A stretch of DNA of 64,000 nucleotides from NCBI RefSeq assembly GCF_963662255.1, contig NC_085055.1, forward strand, positions 2,666,602-2,730,601, written 5' to 3'. The DNA is from Cinclus cinclus (lineage: Eukaryota; Chordata; Aves; Passeriformes; Cinclidae). Below, piece by piece: positions 48,217-59,593 of the stretch (positions are counted from its first letter, which is position 1; every line of letters starts with the position of its first letter). The notes beneath the pieces were generated by a model. The model worked only from the letters and a program-made list of their open reading frames with translations, made no database searches and was not told where the DNA came from. Both the position numbers and the translations under genes were made by a program.

Positions 48217-50378
48217 TTTGGCTGCAGACCTGAGGCTCAGAACCACCGTGGGGTCCATGAGTTCGAGCAGTGGAATGCTGCTTTGATTCTTGGCCCGTGT
48301 ACCTGAACCAAAGGTAACACTGCTGTAAAAGAACCACAAAAACAGCAGAATGTGTCAGGTTTTGGTGCAGACACAATCAGTTCCCTCTTTAAAGATGCAC
48401 TTTTAGGTCAGGAGGAGTTCACATGCTGTGCTTAGAGCATGGGAGAGACACAAAGCTAATTTATCACTTATTTGATTTATTCTCTCGCACTGAAATGAGC
48501 AGATTGAGTCCAGAGGAAGAGTGGAGCAACACAGGGTTTAATCAACCCATCTCTCATTTCTGCTTGAGCTCACTTCTGATTCTCTTTTTTAATGCTGACT
48601 GCAGATAGTCTGCTAAGTAATAAAGGGTTGTGTTGTTTAGTACAGAATTGTTCAAAAAAAATTAAATCCTGCCTGGATCATTGTGCACATTATTATTATT
48701 TTGAATATTACAGGAGTGTCTCTCTCGATGCAGATAAATTAAATTGCTTTCATGTATAGAAAACATAATTATACTCCACAAGGGATGGTGCAGTAAACAC
48801 CATGTTTCAACACTCCATATGCATTTAAACTATTGATTAAAGATGCAGATAATCTATTTTTCATCATTTTGTCAGAATCACATTCCTTCCCAGGAATCTG
48901 GGGCTTCTGCATGTGCTCTGAGCTGGAGGCACACCAAGGGATTCCGTAGACTAAAATCACAGAAGACAACTGGGGAAATTATCAAAGTGGATTCTCTGAA
49001 ATGAAAGCAGTTCCCTCACAATGGATCACCAAAGCTAAAGGAGGAATTCTCTGAAGTCAAAATATTTTGTTAAAAATATTTTTTTTAAATAATATTTTTA
49101 TTTTTAAAGTAACTTTCATGGAGTTAAAATATTTTGTTAATATCTTATTGCTAAAATCTGGACATCTAGAGGGGAAAATGATGTTTTCTATATTTTTAGA
49201 AAACTGTAGTGGAGCTAAGGAGTTATGAGCCAATGGCTCACTGTTTAGTAAATTAACTGAAAAAATAACTGTGGAGTAATAATGAGCATGATATTCTAAG
49301 GATAGATGGCAGCAGTCCCAAAAGGAAAATTTTCAGCAAAATAACAGATAACTGAGAAGTGACACATGTAATTTATTTGGGATTCTAAAAAGCTCAAGTG
49401 CCTATTAAGAAAATTTAGAGTAATTACAGGGCAGGTCATAATGAACTTTCATGGTGTGGAAGCTGCTTAAGGAAGGAAAAAAAGAATGGAAAAATGGGAT
49501 TAGCAAGTTAGAAACTGGGCTGAAGACTTAATTCTGGTTTAGTGTCTCATGAAAGTTTATGGCTTGGGTGATGTATGGTTATTTTTGCACTCAGGATTGA
49601 GATAACTGGGCAGTGAAAGGTCCTTGCTATCAATCAAAAGCAACTCCTCATTTTGATTTTTAGCAGCTTTACTCAATTACCAATAACTGCCATTCCCAGA
49701 AAATCTAAATTGCTGTAGAAGGGGAAGGTTTTTATGACCTGATGGATGGAGAATGTTTTCAAGTCTGCAGTTTACAGTGCTCCAGAGTACAAAATCAACC
49801 TTTATTTATTTGATTTGAGTATTAGGATGACAGCTGGTTTAATAACGAATTTGCATTTGGACAAAAACATATAATTAAAACCAACAACTTTAATGGGGAA
49901 AAGAAAATTATTTATGGCAGATCATGGAGTTGATGTTCTTGTCCAAACAGGAAATTCTCTGCTTTGTGCATTTTGTGAAACTTTTGACAGCGTCGAGCAT
50001 TTAACGAGCTTGGTTCTCCCAAATCTGGGAGATATTGGGAGCTTGGTCATACTGGAGCTCTTCAAACGGTCTGGAAGGGCATCAATGAAATCTTTCCCGT
50101 GGTCTGAGCACAAGGAGATGCTTCACATCCCAGGGTTTGCTCCCTTTTCCATCTGCAGGCTGTGAATCCAAGGGTGTGCACACACAGGGGGCAGCGGGCA
50201 GAAGGTGTTTCCTGCCTTGGATGCACATTCCAAGGGCTGCCACGTCCTGGGGAAACTGCGGGGCAGTTGTCAGAGGGGTAAAAATAGGGAACAGTACAAT
50301 GAGGGGCAGGAGTGTTCCAGAAAGAGCATTTTTGGTGAGTATTGAGGGAAAAAAAGTGTCTAAAGCAGAGCATGAGTG
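48217..50378. other. Unique AT-rich noncoding DNA
   Basis: No gene seen. A 16-bp word (taaaatattttgttaa-like) occurs twice at about 49059-49075 and 49117-49133. The rest is repeat-free. Confidence 0.5.
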
Positions 50379-50490
50379 ATGGGGAATGGTTTTACTGACA
50401 GAGGGTGGAGATGATGATGGGGAATGGTTTTACTGACAGAGGGTGAAGATGATGATGGGGAATGGTTTTACTGACAGAGGGTGGAGATGC
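50379..50490 (+). repeat. 38-bp x3 minisatellite
   Basis: Three tandem copies beginning 'ggggaatggttttactgaca' at 50381, 50419 and 50457, exact period 38 bp. Copies are almost identical; one differs by 'gtgaag' for 'gtggag'. This suggests recent expansion. Confidence 0.95.
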
Positions 50491-51689
50491 TGCTTCACTA
50501 GTGATCGTCAGAGCCAGGCAAACATCCCTGAGGCAGAAACAACAGCAGAGCTGGTTTCATCCAGAGCAATGTCTCGGGATTTAAGCTCAGTTATGTTAAC
50601 TGGGGAGACAGTTCAGCCCTGGGAGTGGTTGGAAGGTTGACTTTGAGGGTTCCCAGAAGAGGCAGGTGTGCTCTGTGGGGCAGTGGATCCTGTCTGAGTT
50701 TCTGCTCTCAGTCCACTCCAGGTTTATGGTTCCTTGAGGTGCTCCAAATCCTTTTAAGCCTGGGAATCTCCTAAACCCCTCGTTTGTTTATAGAGCTGCA
50801 TTGTCACAGCTCTGCTCCTCCAGGCTCATCTGGGTCTTGGATGATTGTAAAAGAATTATTTAGGCTGGACCTTGACTTTACCAAGCTGCAAGTGCTGGTT
50901 TTGTCATTAATATGGAAAGGATTCCTTCACTATTTTAAACTCCACAAATTATTGATTTTTGTTGTAGCTTTGAAGGTGCTTCTCAGGCTTGTGGATCTTT
51001 TCAGGTTTAATGTTGGACAGGCTGAACTCCTGTTTGATATTGTGTGAGGTTGTGTTTGTATCTGCAAGGGTTGAACGGGGGGTGAAGATGTTCTATCAGT
51101 GCCTCTCAGGATGCTTCTCTTTAATGATGCAAGCTCCTTTTTATTTGATTAGAGACCCAGTGCTATCAAAACAGCCGTGCAGCTTTTATTACAGGTGTGC
51201 AGAGAGGCTGTTCTGTTCTGTTCCTCGGATGGATGAGTAGTTTCTTACACAAATCTCTCTGAACACCTTTATTCCTTGTTATTTTGTGAGGAGGCCACCC
51301 AGTGAGCTGTCCTAGTAGAACCAAAAGAAGCTGTTTACACGTACCTGGGGAAGGTGGGTTGATGTCACAACAATAATTAAATATGCTGATGTGATCTTAG
51401 GATCATTTGCAAGGGTGGAAACCGAGACTTCTGCTCCTGATGAGATCCTGCTGATGAATAATCAGCTCCATATCTCAGCGAGGTAAACACAACCTGGGGC
51501 TGAATGGATACCAGGGGGAATCCTTCATGTATTTTCATGAGTCTTTGTGCACGGGTGTTATTCTTAGATCCTTTTCCAGCAGGATTCCTTCCCAGCAGCA
51601 CAGCTCCAGGCTCTCCACAGGCAGGCAAGGGCCCTGAGAGAGGGGCTGGGCTTGCAGCATCTTCATGGGTGGGCACTGGGCACAATCTT
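50491..51689. other. Unique noncoding DNA
   Basis: No gene, RNA or transposon recognised. Frames under 130 codons look random. Confidence 0.5.
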
Positions 51690-51760
51690 GGAATAATTTG
51701 AGCTGGGAGGGACTTCTGGAGATCACGCAATCCAACCCCACTGCAAGGCAGAGTCACCTG
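51690..51760 (-). mobile_element. CR1 LINE fragment, part 1 of a split copy
   Basis: Plus-strand reading 'gagctgggagggacttctgg', 'agatcacgcaatccaacccc' and 'aaggcagagtcacctg' is the reverse complement of the CR1 3' region. The match stops at 51760 and resumes at 52202, after the LTR, so both pieces are one CR1 insertion. Confidence 0.88.
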
Positions 51761-52201
51761 TGATGCCTTAGGATTTTAGCTGTTCTGTTTCCATCCATCT
51801 GTACCCCTGCAGTTCTTTAAAGGTGCACAACTCCAGACTCCACACAGTGTCACTGCTGCTCCCCCATTTTGGGCACACACAACAATTCCTCTCCAGGCTG
51901 GCAATCAAGGACACCTCACTGCCTCAGGCCCCAGAGATGGAAACAAAAGTGACTTGGGGGAGCAAACCTGGGGTAAATGACTTCATTACCTGGAGCTGTC
52001 ATTGGGAGATTGACCCCAGTGTGCAAATGAACCAAACTTATCAAAGTGTGAAACCCCGTGACCCGTGGTCCATTTTGGGGGTAGCCCCCATTTAGGGTTT
52101 TGTCTGCCCTAAATGTACCTGAATAATTCAATAAATAGAACTGCTTTTTATTCCCTTAACTCTGTCTGCCCTCTGCTTTTAGGTGGCCCCAAAAGGAATC
52201 A
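51761..52201 (+). mobile_element. Endogenous retrovirus solo LTR, copy B, nested in CR1
   Basis: Starts TGATGCC and ends ATCA. The 4 bases on each side are CCTG (51757-51760 and 52202-52205), consistent with a 4-bp target-site duplication. Removing the element restores continuous CR1 sequence. It is about 5 bp longer than copy A near the 5' end. The polyadenylation signal AATAAA is at 52130-52135. No internal retroviral sequence adjoins it, so it is a solo LTR, the usual product of LTR-LTR recombination. 4-bp duplications are typical of gammaretrovirus-like (class I) ERVs, but the family is not identified. Confidence 0.88.
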
Positions 52202-52626
52202 CCTGGAGCAGGTGACACAGACATGAGTCCAGGTGGACTCGGAATATCTCCAGAGAGGGAGACTCCAGGCCCTCCCTGGGCAGCTGTTCCAGAGCTCCAT
52301 GGAAGGTTCTTCCTCATGATGAGGTGGGTTTTAATTTATGGCTGTCGCTCCACATCCTGTGGCTGGACACCATGAAAAGAGCTTGGCACCGTCCTCCTGA
52401 CATTCCTTAGAGACACTGGCATGGATTGGTGGGATTCCCTCTCAGCCTTCCCTTCTCCAGGATAACCAGCTCCTGCAGCCCCTCCTCATCAGAGATGCTC
52501 CAAACCCCAGATAATCTCTGTGGCCTCCACTGGACCCTCTCCAGCAGCTCCTTGTCTTTCCTGAACTCTGGAATTAAAGCGATGTTCCAGGTGTGCCTCA
52601 GCAGGGCGGAGCAGAGAGGGAGCAGA
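52202..52626 (-). mobile_element. CR1 LINE fragment, part 2 of a split copy
   Basis: Continues the CR1 from 51760. On the plus strand it reads 'ctccagagagggagactcca', 'ggcagctgttccagagctcc', 'tcttcctcatgatgaggtgg', 'ttcccttctccaggataacc', 'cctccactggaccctctcca' and 'agctccttgtctttcctgaa', in reverse-complement CR1 order. It thus includes the tail of the ORF2/3' UTR region and is the longest CR1 in the window (about 495 bp over both parts). No intact reading frame. Confidence 0.93.
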
Positions 52627-54890
52627 CAGAACCAGAAACAGCTCAAAACAGGAAGGGGAAGGAGCAGAATATGATACAAAGTGAGGAATAACTACAAAAT
52701 TTCACAGCAGGGAGAGATCCAGCAAAAAATTATCCCTGCAGGGATGGTGGGGAAGCATCTCTGCCCTGGCTGGCAAATAATTGATAAAAAAATAATGTTT
52801 TGTAGTGATACTTTTAATATTAGGAAAGCAGCATTTTAGAATTGGGCACTCAGCTGCCACTTTCCATGGAAAAGATGAATCTTTGCAGTGATGCAGGTAC
52901 AGGTTAAGCACCAAATCATCCAATTTTCAGGCCTGTTTCTGGAGGGGTGATAGATACTTGCTGACACAGCTTTCCATGGGATCTTATCCATACTAATCAT
53001 TGCACTAAACGTTCAATAAGTAGAGCAATTTATCTCTTTATCTCACCCCCTGATGTGGGCCTGAATTCCCTCCCTGATGTGTAATCAATGCAGCTCTGTC
53101 ATTGGAGTATAATGCAATTATGTCTAAATAGGTATTTTCAGGACATAATAAAAGCAGCTGGAATGGTAGAAACCATTTCTAAAGATCAGCTGATTAGGGA
53201 AACTTTATAAAACTTTGTTTTTCCTCTCTCATTTTCTTTTCCTACCTTGTTTTTACCAAGTAAAGCCCTCACTTCAGTCCCTTAAAGGAGATTTGTTGGC
53301 TCTAATTCTGAGGTCTCTACTAACAAAGGGTGTAAAAAATGCCATGAAATGAGAAAAAAGCCAGACCTATGAGTACCTTCTTAGTAACGAGTCTGTCCCT
53401 CACAGTGATTATAGCACTGGATTAAGTTCCAGTGATGTCCCAGTTAAGTAAAATATAAAATACGAAGGCTTCTTGGTATCTGAGAACCTTTTAAAAAGAA
53501 TTGTTCATTTAAACCACGAGTTTTTGGAAATTCAAGTGTAGGGATTACTAGATGGGGTTACACCAGCTTTGCAAAAACGCTGGGAAGTAGAGCAGTATTT
53601 TAGTCACAAAATGTTGAAAAACTGCCAGAAAAATTCTGTTGCTTGAGGTTTCTGTTTCATCCTACACCTGATAGTCCTGAGGTGTTCAGGATTTTTTTAG
53701 GGCTGCTATTACACAAATAATTTTGCTTTCTTTTGGCTCAAATTAAACTCATTTTCCAGTGTGAAAGGACAATGCAATAATGAAAAATAGACAAATCCAA
53801 ATGTTGAGTTTTTAGTGATATGAGCTTCCCCTTGGATTCTGGAGTGTTGATTCAAACCAAGGTGTTCAGTTTCAGATCAGCTCAGGTTTTCCTGGGTGAA
53901 CAGGATGTTTTCTTTTTTAATTACATATTTATCCATAAAAGCTTTGCCTGTTGACTTACTGTGGCAATTTTTGCAGCTCATAATGCCAAGTCTGGAGAAA
54001 TCTCTGCTGTGCTTTTTATCTGGTTGTTATCGTGGTGTTTAGGATGTAAGTAATGAAAATGTTAATGTTTATGGATTTATTTATTTACCTTTAGTTATCT
54101 GCTTGCAATAGTATTGGAATATGGCCATATTGTTCTGCTGCTCTTGCATAACTTTGCCTAGAAATGAAAAAAAAAAAACTTTTGTGGGTGTTCCAGGATT
54201 ATTTCTTGAATTATGTATTAATAACTTTATGTGAAGGTGAGGTGCTGCCACTTAAATTGTAAGGACTAGAAATAATAAGAAGGTGTCAAGTATGAGTTCA
54301 CATGGTTCCTGGTGGATAATCAGTGTGGAAGATACCAGACAGTAGAAAGCAACTTTATTTTTTCGCCACATTCAAATTCACCTCAGTCAGGATGGGTTTT
54401 TTTGGGTAGAGACCAAATTTTTCAGACCTAGAATAAACCTGAGCTGGTGAAACCAGCCTCAAAAGGAAAGGAGGCACCAAAAAATTCTTCCTTTTGGCTT
54501 TGAGTTTCCATTTTTTGGGGGGGTGAAACAAAACAGAATCAAACAACAAAAAGCCATGAACAAGAGCTCCTGGGAAATGCAGAATAATCAGATTTTCCCA
54601 TTGGGGGTGGCAGAACCTTCACCAATTCCTGCAGCTCAGTTTTCCCTTCATGGAGCCTCCTCCAGAAGGAAAAATGCACTCAGGGAAGGGATTTTTGTGT
54701 TGGCTGCTCACTCCCAGCCTGGGAACAGATGGCCCTGGGCTACCTATGGCTAATTTTGTCCTCCTGATATTGTGAGTGCAACAGATTGATGAATTCCTGG
54801 GAAAGGAGGTGAAGAATTCTTGCGAAAGGAGCAGCACTGAACAGAGCAGATCTGCAGGCCCCAGAATAAGTGGTGAGTTCTCTTATTTCT

Positions 54891-54892
<2 letters not shown>
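52627..54892. other. AT-rich unique DNA, possibly conserved in part
   Basis: No gene supported. 52980-53220 is repeat-free and AT-rich, with TAATCAAT, ATGCAATTA and similar homeobox-type words. A candidate regulatory element only. Confidence 0.45.

Positions 54893-54921
<29 letters not shown>
54893..54921 (+). repeat. Poly(T) tract, 29 bases
   Basis: Homopolymer run. CR1 elements do not leave poly(A) tails and no gene-derived sequence adjoins it, so I see no sign of a processed pseudogene. Confidence 0.95.
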
Positions 54922-57900
54922 GGCTTAAATCCATGATTCTGGCTTGGTTCCCTTGAATTTCCCTGAAATCCCTCCATGGCCAAGGGGAATTTCCAGAGGA
55001 CACCAAGGTCTGCAATGGGCAGATGTTTGGTGGTGCTGAGATCCCCCTGAGAGGGCTGAGCTCAGCTCCACTGAAGAATCTTCTCCTTCATTAAATCCCT
55101 TTCCTAAATTAGCCCTTAATCTCAGATTAAAAACCTCCCAGGAAAATTTCAGGCTGCTCTCAGCTCTGGAATGATCCAATCCTGAGTTTTAATTCATTAA
55201 ATAGTTCTGTAGAAAAGGGGGAGAGCCATCTGTAATAAGCTAGAATTGCTGACGCAGCACTCGTAATAGATTCTTTCCCAGAGGTTTTTATTGCAGTTAT
55301 GTAAGAAATCATTGACTTAGGAAGTTCAAAGAAACTTCCAAAATAGGTCTTTTTTTTTTTGGGTTATATTTCCGAGCAATGTAGCAGACCATGAAGATAC
55401 TGCTCATAATAATTAGAGCTGTGAAACCTTAGGAAAACACGCCTAGGGAAAAGGGAAAGTGCTTTATTTACAAAAAGTTTGGAGAATATTTTCAAAAAGG
55501 AAGAATGTTTAAAATCCAAGATAAGGTGGCCACTGACTGGGAATACTGGAAGTCAGATTTGGGATCTTTCCCAGTGCTTTCAGACCAGTTGCACAAATTT
55601 CCCTCCACAATTCAGAGTTGTAAAACCAGGATGGCCACGAGGGGGATCTTGAAGAGCCCAAACCTGCCTGATTCCGGCTAAATTAGGGCACTGAGCAGTG
55701 GAATAATTGCAATCCTTCCCCCAGATAATTCCTGAGGCGTATAAAAATAACAAACCATCAGTTCTGCCGAGGGAACGTGAGCTTTGGGAGGCCACTGCCA
55801 GGGGTTGAGGTGTGAGGTGTCCTCTGGAGCAGAATTCCAAAGGTTTGCACGATCCCTCCTAGCAAAGGTGATCTGGAGTGATGCCTCCTTGAAAAATCGA
55901 CCCGAAAATCCCTGCAGCACGTTGATGTGTTCTAGCTGCGTGTTTCTCACAAGAGATATTTTAGGAATACTGAAACTATTAAAATCTACTTCAGGTACTT
56001 GTGCTAAATATGTTTAACGAGCTCTGCTTGTTAAAATTCATTTGTGACAGAGATAGGGAGGAAGAAAGGAAAAGGATCTGTTACTTCTGTAACACTGTTA
56101 AAAAAAAATGAGCTTTTTTCATAGAGATTTTCTTAATTGCTGAGGAAAAGGTTGCCAATATCAGTGTTTTAAAAAAGAATTGGCAGAATACCCAAGAATT
56201 ATTGAAAAGTGAAGTAGATTTTTCTCTATAAATGAAGGTGGTTTAGGTGGAAGGGCTGGGGAGTGTCAAATCTTTTAGCAGGTCACAGATATCATCATAG
56301 GAACTTGCTAAAGCCAGATTATTTTTTGTTTTTCACAGAATATTCTTATGTTGAAGTGTGGCTGTTTCTGTGAACTGAACAACCCCCCAAATGGTGGAGA
56401 TGCTCGTGGGCAGCAGGGGCTGGATCCAGGTCAGGACAGCTGGATGGACAAATTGCTGCATGAACTCTGCTGGCATCAGCCACCCTGAAATCTCTCCCTG
56501 CAACAGAGGTCAGAGCACCCTGACAAAATTGCTTTATCATAATTTTTCATGCCCACTTTTCAGTCTTGAGAAAAGAGAATTCGATGGCTGCACCCGAGGG
56601 GTTATAAAATAGAGATGTCACTGCGAGAGGGCCACCTCACATGGTCTTTGTGCAGGTGTGCAGTGACAGTAATAATGCAAATTATAGCCCAGGCCAGTAG
56701 TTAAATCTCATTTCAATACCGTCCATACATGCTAAAACGTGTGAATTCCAACAGGAACGTGTGCAGAGATGGGGAGGGCAGCAGTTGTCCCTGAGCTTTG
56801 GCTTCTGAGAGTGGGGTGTAGTGGCAGCAAATGCCTCTGAGGCCTCTCCTGTCCAGAAGGAACTCTGTGGATCATCCTCCAGGTGGACTGGGGCTCCTGG
56901 GATCCTGCCCAGGATTCTCTTGTGCACCTCAAGGACAGGAATTGGGGTGAGGCATGAAGCAGCACAGTGAAATTGTAGCATCGTGCTCAAGGATGACTCT
57001 AGAAAAATGAAAATAATGTCACAGCACTCAGAATTCCATTTTTCCACTTCACCTGCACCAGCTGTGTGGATTAAAGGAGTTGTTTCAGTAAAGCCAGCTC
57101 TGCTAACTCCGACTCAGGTCTTGGGCTCTCACTTGGATCTGAGCTCTCGTTCTGCTGCCCTGTCACCAGGAATAAATGTTCTGCAGCCCCCGGCTCGCAC
57201 CTTGTGTGGCCTCATTGCCTTGAGTGGGGTGATCAGATGTAATTAATTCACTCTGGGCTTGCTTAATGATGCAGCAGCAGGAAGAGAGTCTAGCTCAGTC
57301 TCATAACTGCTTTGCCTCTGAAATCTTAACAGGATTAGAGCACCATAGAAAAAAATAAAAATCCAGGGAGTTCTGTGAGCAGTGGAGCTGCTGAAGCCAG
57401 GATTCCTTTGGATTTGTGTCTTGTGCTTGATTGACTATTTAACTGATTTATGAGGAGATTATGTTATCTCTTCATATACCTATAATCCCTTCCTGCTGCA
57501 TATTTTGGCAGTTCTGTGCTGCTTGCTGCAAAAATTCCCCAGTAGGATCAATAGTTATTAGGACAAAATTGTTCAAAACCTGCCTTCTCTTTTACCTCAC
57601 CCCCTGGCTTTAGAAAATTGAAACAGTTTAGGTTTTTCTTTGCATCTTTTACTGCTGCCTTTCTCTGGGGAAAAGCACAGGGATGTGGTTATGAGCTTGA
57701 TAGACCCTGATACCATAGAATAAGATAAAAAATAATAATAAAAAAAAGGTGAAATAAAGAGTAGGCTGCTCAGGATAATTCACAGGCCTGTGAGAATAAA
57801 AAGAAACAATCACAGAAGAATCTGGAAAACTGCTGAAAGGGTAACAGCATTAGGAGGAAAATGTTTATGACTAAGCTGAAATTGGTGGGAGTCAGATCCA

Positions 57901-58089
57901 GGATTTGGGTGAGAGAACCACGCTTTTATACTTACACAACCTAGTATTTTATAAATCTCTGGGAAATAGGTGTGCTTGAGTGGCAGAGTAGGATTTGAGG
58001 TCACCTGGCCCATGAAATGGGGACCAGTTTAGGTGCCCTCTCTGTTCTCTGAGCTGCCCCACATTGACAGAGAGAGTTCCTGGATTTTA
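54922..58089. other. Unique noncoding DNA
   Basis: No gene recognised. An AATAAA in a moderately GC-rich stretch at about 57060-57230 gives a faint LTR-like impression, but there are no matching ends. Frames up to 121 codons have no domain. Confidence 0.45.
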
Positions 58090-58132
58090 TGGAGCTCTTC
58101 CGAGCCAAATCATTCCATGACTTTGTGCCTCC
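58090..58132 (+). mobile_element. Possible degenerate CR1 LINE 3' tail
   Basis: 'gagctcttccgagccaaatc' followed by 'attccatgactttgtg' resembles 'ggtcccttccaacccaaac' plus the octamer tail. Short and diverged. Confidence 0.35.
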
Positions 58133-58592
58133 AGGTCACTGCCTCAGTGTTGGAGATGCTTTATTTTGAGTAATTACATTCATTTTTTCAGCAGGAGGAT
58201 TTTTATAAGCTCTGATTTTGATCGATTTCTCATACGTGCATAATCAGTCAGCTAATTGTGTTTAAAGTGTGCAGAATTCTGTACGTGTCACAAAAATTTA
58301 TAGGTCCTAGAAAAGGCACTGATAACCTGGCAACAACTTCATTGTGAAAGTAATTAATGTATGTGTCATTCAGGAATATAAGAAATCATAGTTTAAATGT
58401 CATGTCCACTCATGAAGCTTTAGAAAACTCAAACAACTCATATAGTTAAAAAAACCTATGAAAACCAAGAAATGGGGAATTCAGGGTTAGTCCAGTTTCT
58501 GGGAATAAAATTAACATGTCTCATTTCACACAGACAGGAACAGCAACAGCATTCGTGTGTGTTTGTTCTTAAGTTCTTTATAGCCTTTCATA

Positions 58593-58634
58593 GAATTCTG
58601 TATAATGAATTCTATATTATGAATTCTGTATTAT
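58593..58634 (+). repeat. 14-bp x3 tandem repeat
   Basis: gaattctgtataat, gaattctatattat and gaattctgtattat follow each other without gap. Confidence 0.9.
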
Positions 58635-59085
58635 GATGTTTTCCTGTGTTCATAACTTGTGGGAGTTCTGATTCTTTTCAATTCTTGAACTAATCTTAAG
58701 AACCACTTTTCAAATCTAAGAATCCCAGGCCCTGCCTCTTTCATAACTCACTAAAATCACTTTCCAGGTGTAACCGTAACTGCGAGGTTCATAATTTTAA
58801 ATAATATTCTCATTTGCTTCATTGTGCATGGCGTGGATTTTACTGCAATACCTACATTCAAACGAGGGAAAAATAATTAAAGAAAAACATTTTTGCAGCT
58901 GTGGCTAAGATTAGAACAGAGCTCGTTAAATTCAAAGTTATTTGCTCATTTTGCTGCTTCTGATTCTGCACTACGGGAGGAGTTGAGGTTGTACAAATTC
59001 GCTTTTAGTTCAGCTGCAGGAAAATTCATTACAGACAAAGTCAATAAAAATGGGTCATTTTAATCAAGTTGATGTATTTCTCCTC

Positions 59086-59137
59086 AGTTACACTCTTACA
59101 AATCAATGGGAGCAAATCCATAGTTAAGAGTGTAACT
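59086..59137. repeat. Perfect inverted repeat, 13-bp arms, 26-bp loop
   Basis: Arm agttacactctta (59086-59098) is the exact reverse complement of 59125-59137. Pairing does not extend beyond the arms, so it lacks the long stem of a microRNA precursor. Confidence 0.8.
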
Positions 59138-59484
59138 TGCATAAGGTTTCCGTGACTTCTCCAGTGGCTGGAGAAAAATGCAGAGAAGGAATAATCAAAG
59201 TTTAATGTCTGAGTCCTTCCAATGAGAAGATAATTTCTGTTTCTTGTCTAAATCTGTGAGTAATGCAGAAATGATCTAGAGAATTTTTACTTTAAACCCC
59301 CAATGTAATGAATTTATTTGCTCCTCCCTGATGGAATTCTCTGCTCCTGTTTTGAGCAGCTTTTCCAACAGATGATTTCCTTCTGTAGTGGCAGAATTTT
59401 GGGAACTGGGGTGGAAGATGAAGTGGTTGGGGATGGGGGTTGATGTCCTTTAATTCCCCTGTTTTGGGAAGCTTTTTCTTTAGG

Positions 59485-59593
59485 AAAAAAAAAGAAACCA
59501 AACCAAAACAAACAAACAAACAAAAAAAACCACAAAAAAGGCAAACAAACCCAAAACCAAAACAAAAAAAAACCCAAACAAACAAAAAAACCC
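59485..59593 (+). repeat. A/C-rich (CAAA)n-like low-complexity tract
   Basis: Irregular CAAA/CCAAA units over about 110 bp, complementary in composition to the G/T tract at 31690-31880. Lysine-rich forward and phenylalanine-rich antisense peptides are artefacts. Confidence 0.9.

Larger units (their letters stand above)
58133..59484. other. AT-rich unique DNA, possibly conserved in part
   Basis: Repeat-free apart from the 14-bp x3 tandem at 58593-58634 and the inverted repeat at 59086-59137. The texture (CpG-containing words within AT-rich DNA, no transposon) is what conserved noncoding elements often look like. No gene seen. Confidence 0.4.

Noticed and set aside
57060..57230. LTR-like stretch containing AATAAA
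   Set aside because: No TG...CA ends, no second copy and no target duplication found.
59086..59137. Possible microRNA precursor hairpin
   Set aside because: Only 13 paired bases, a 26-base loop and no extension of the stem.
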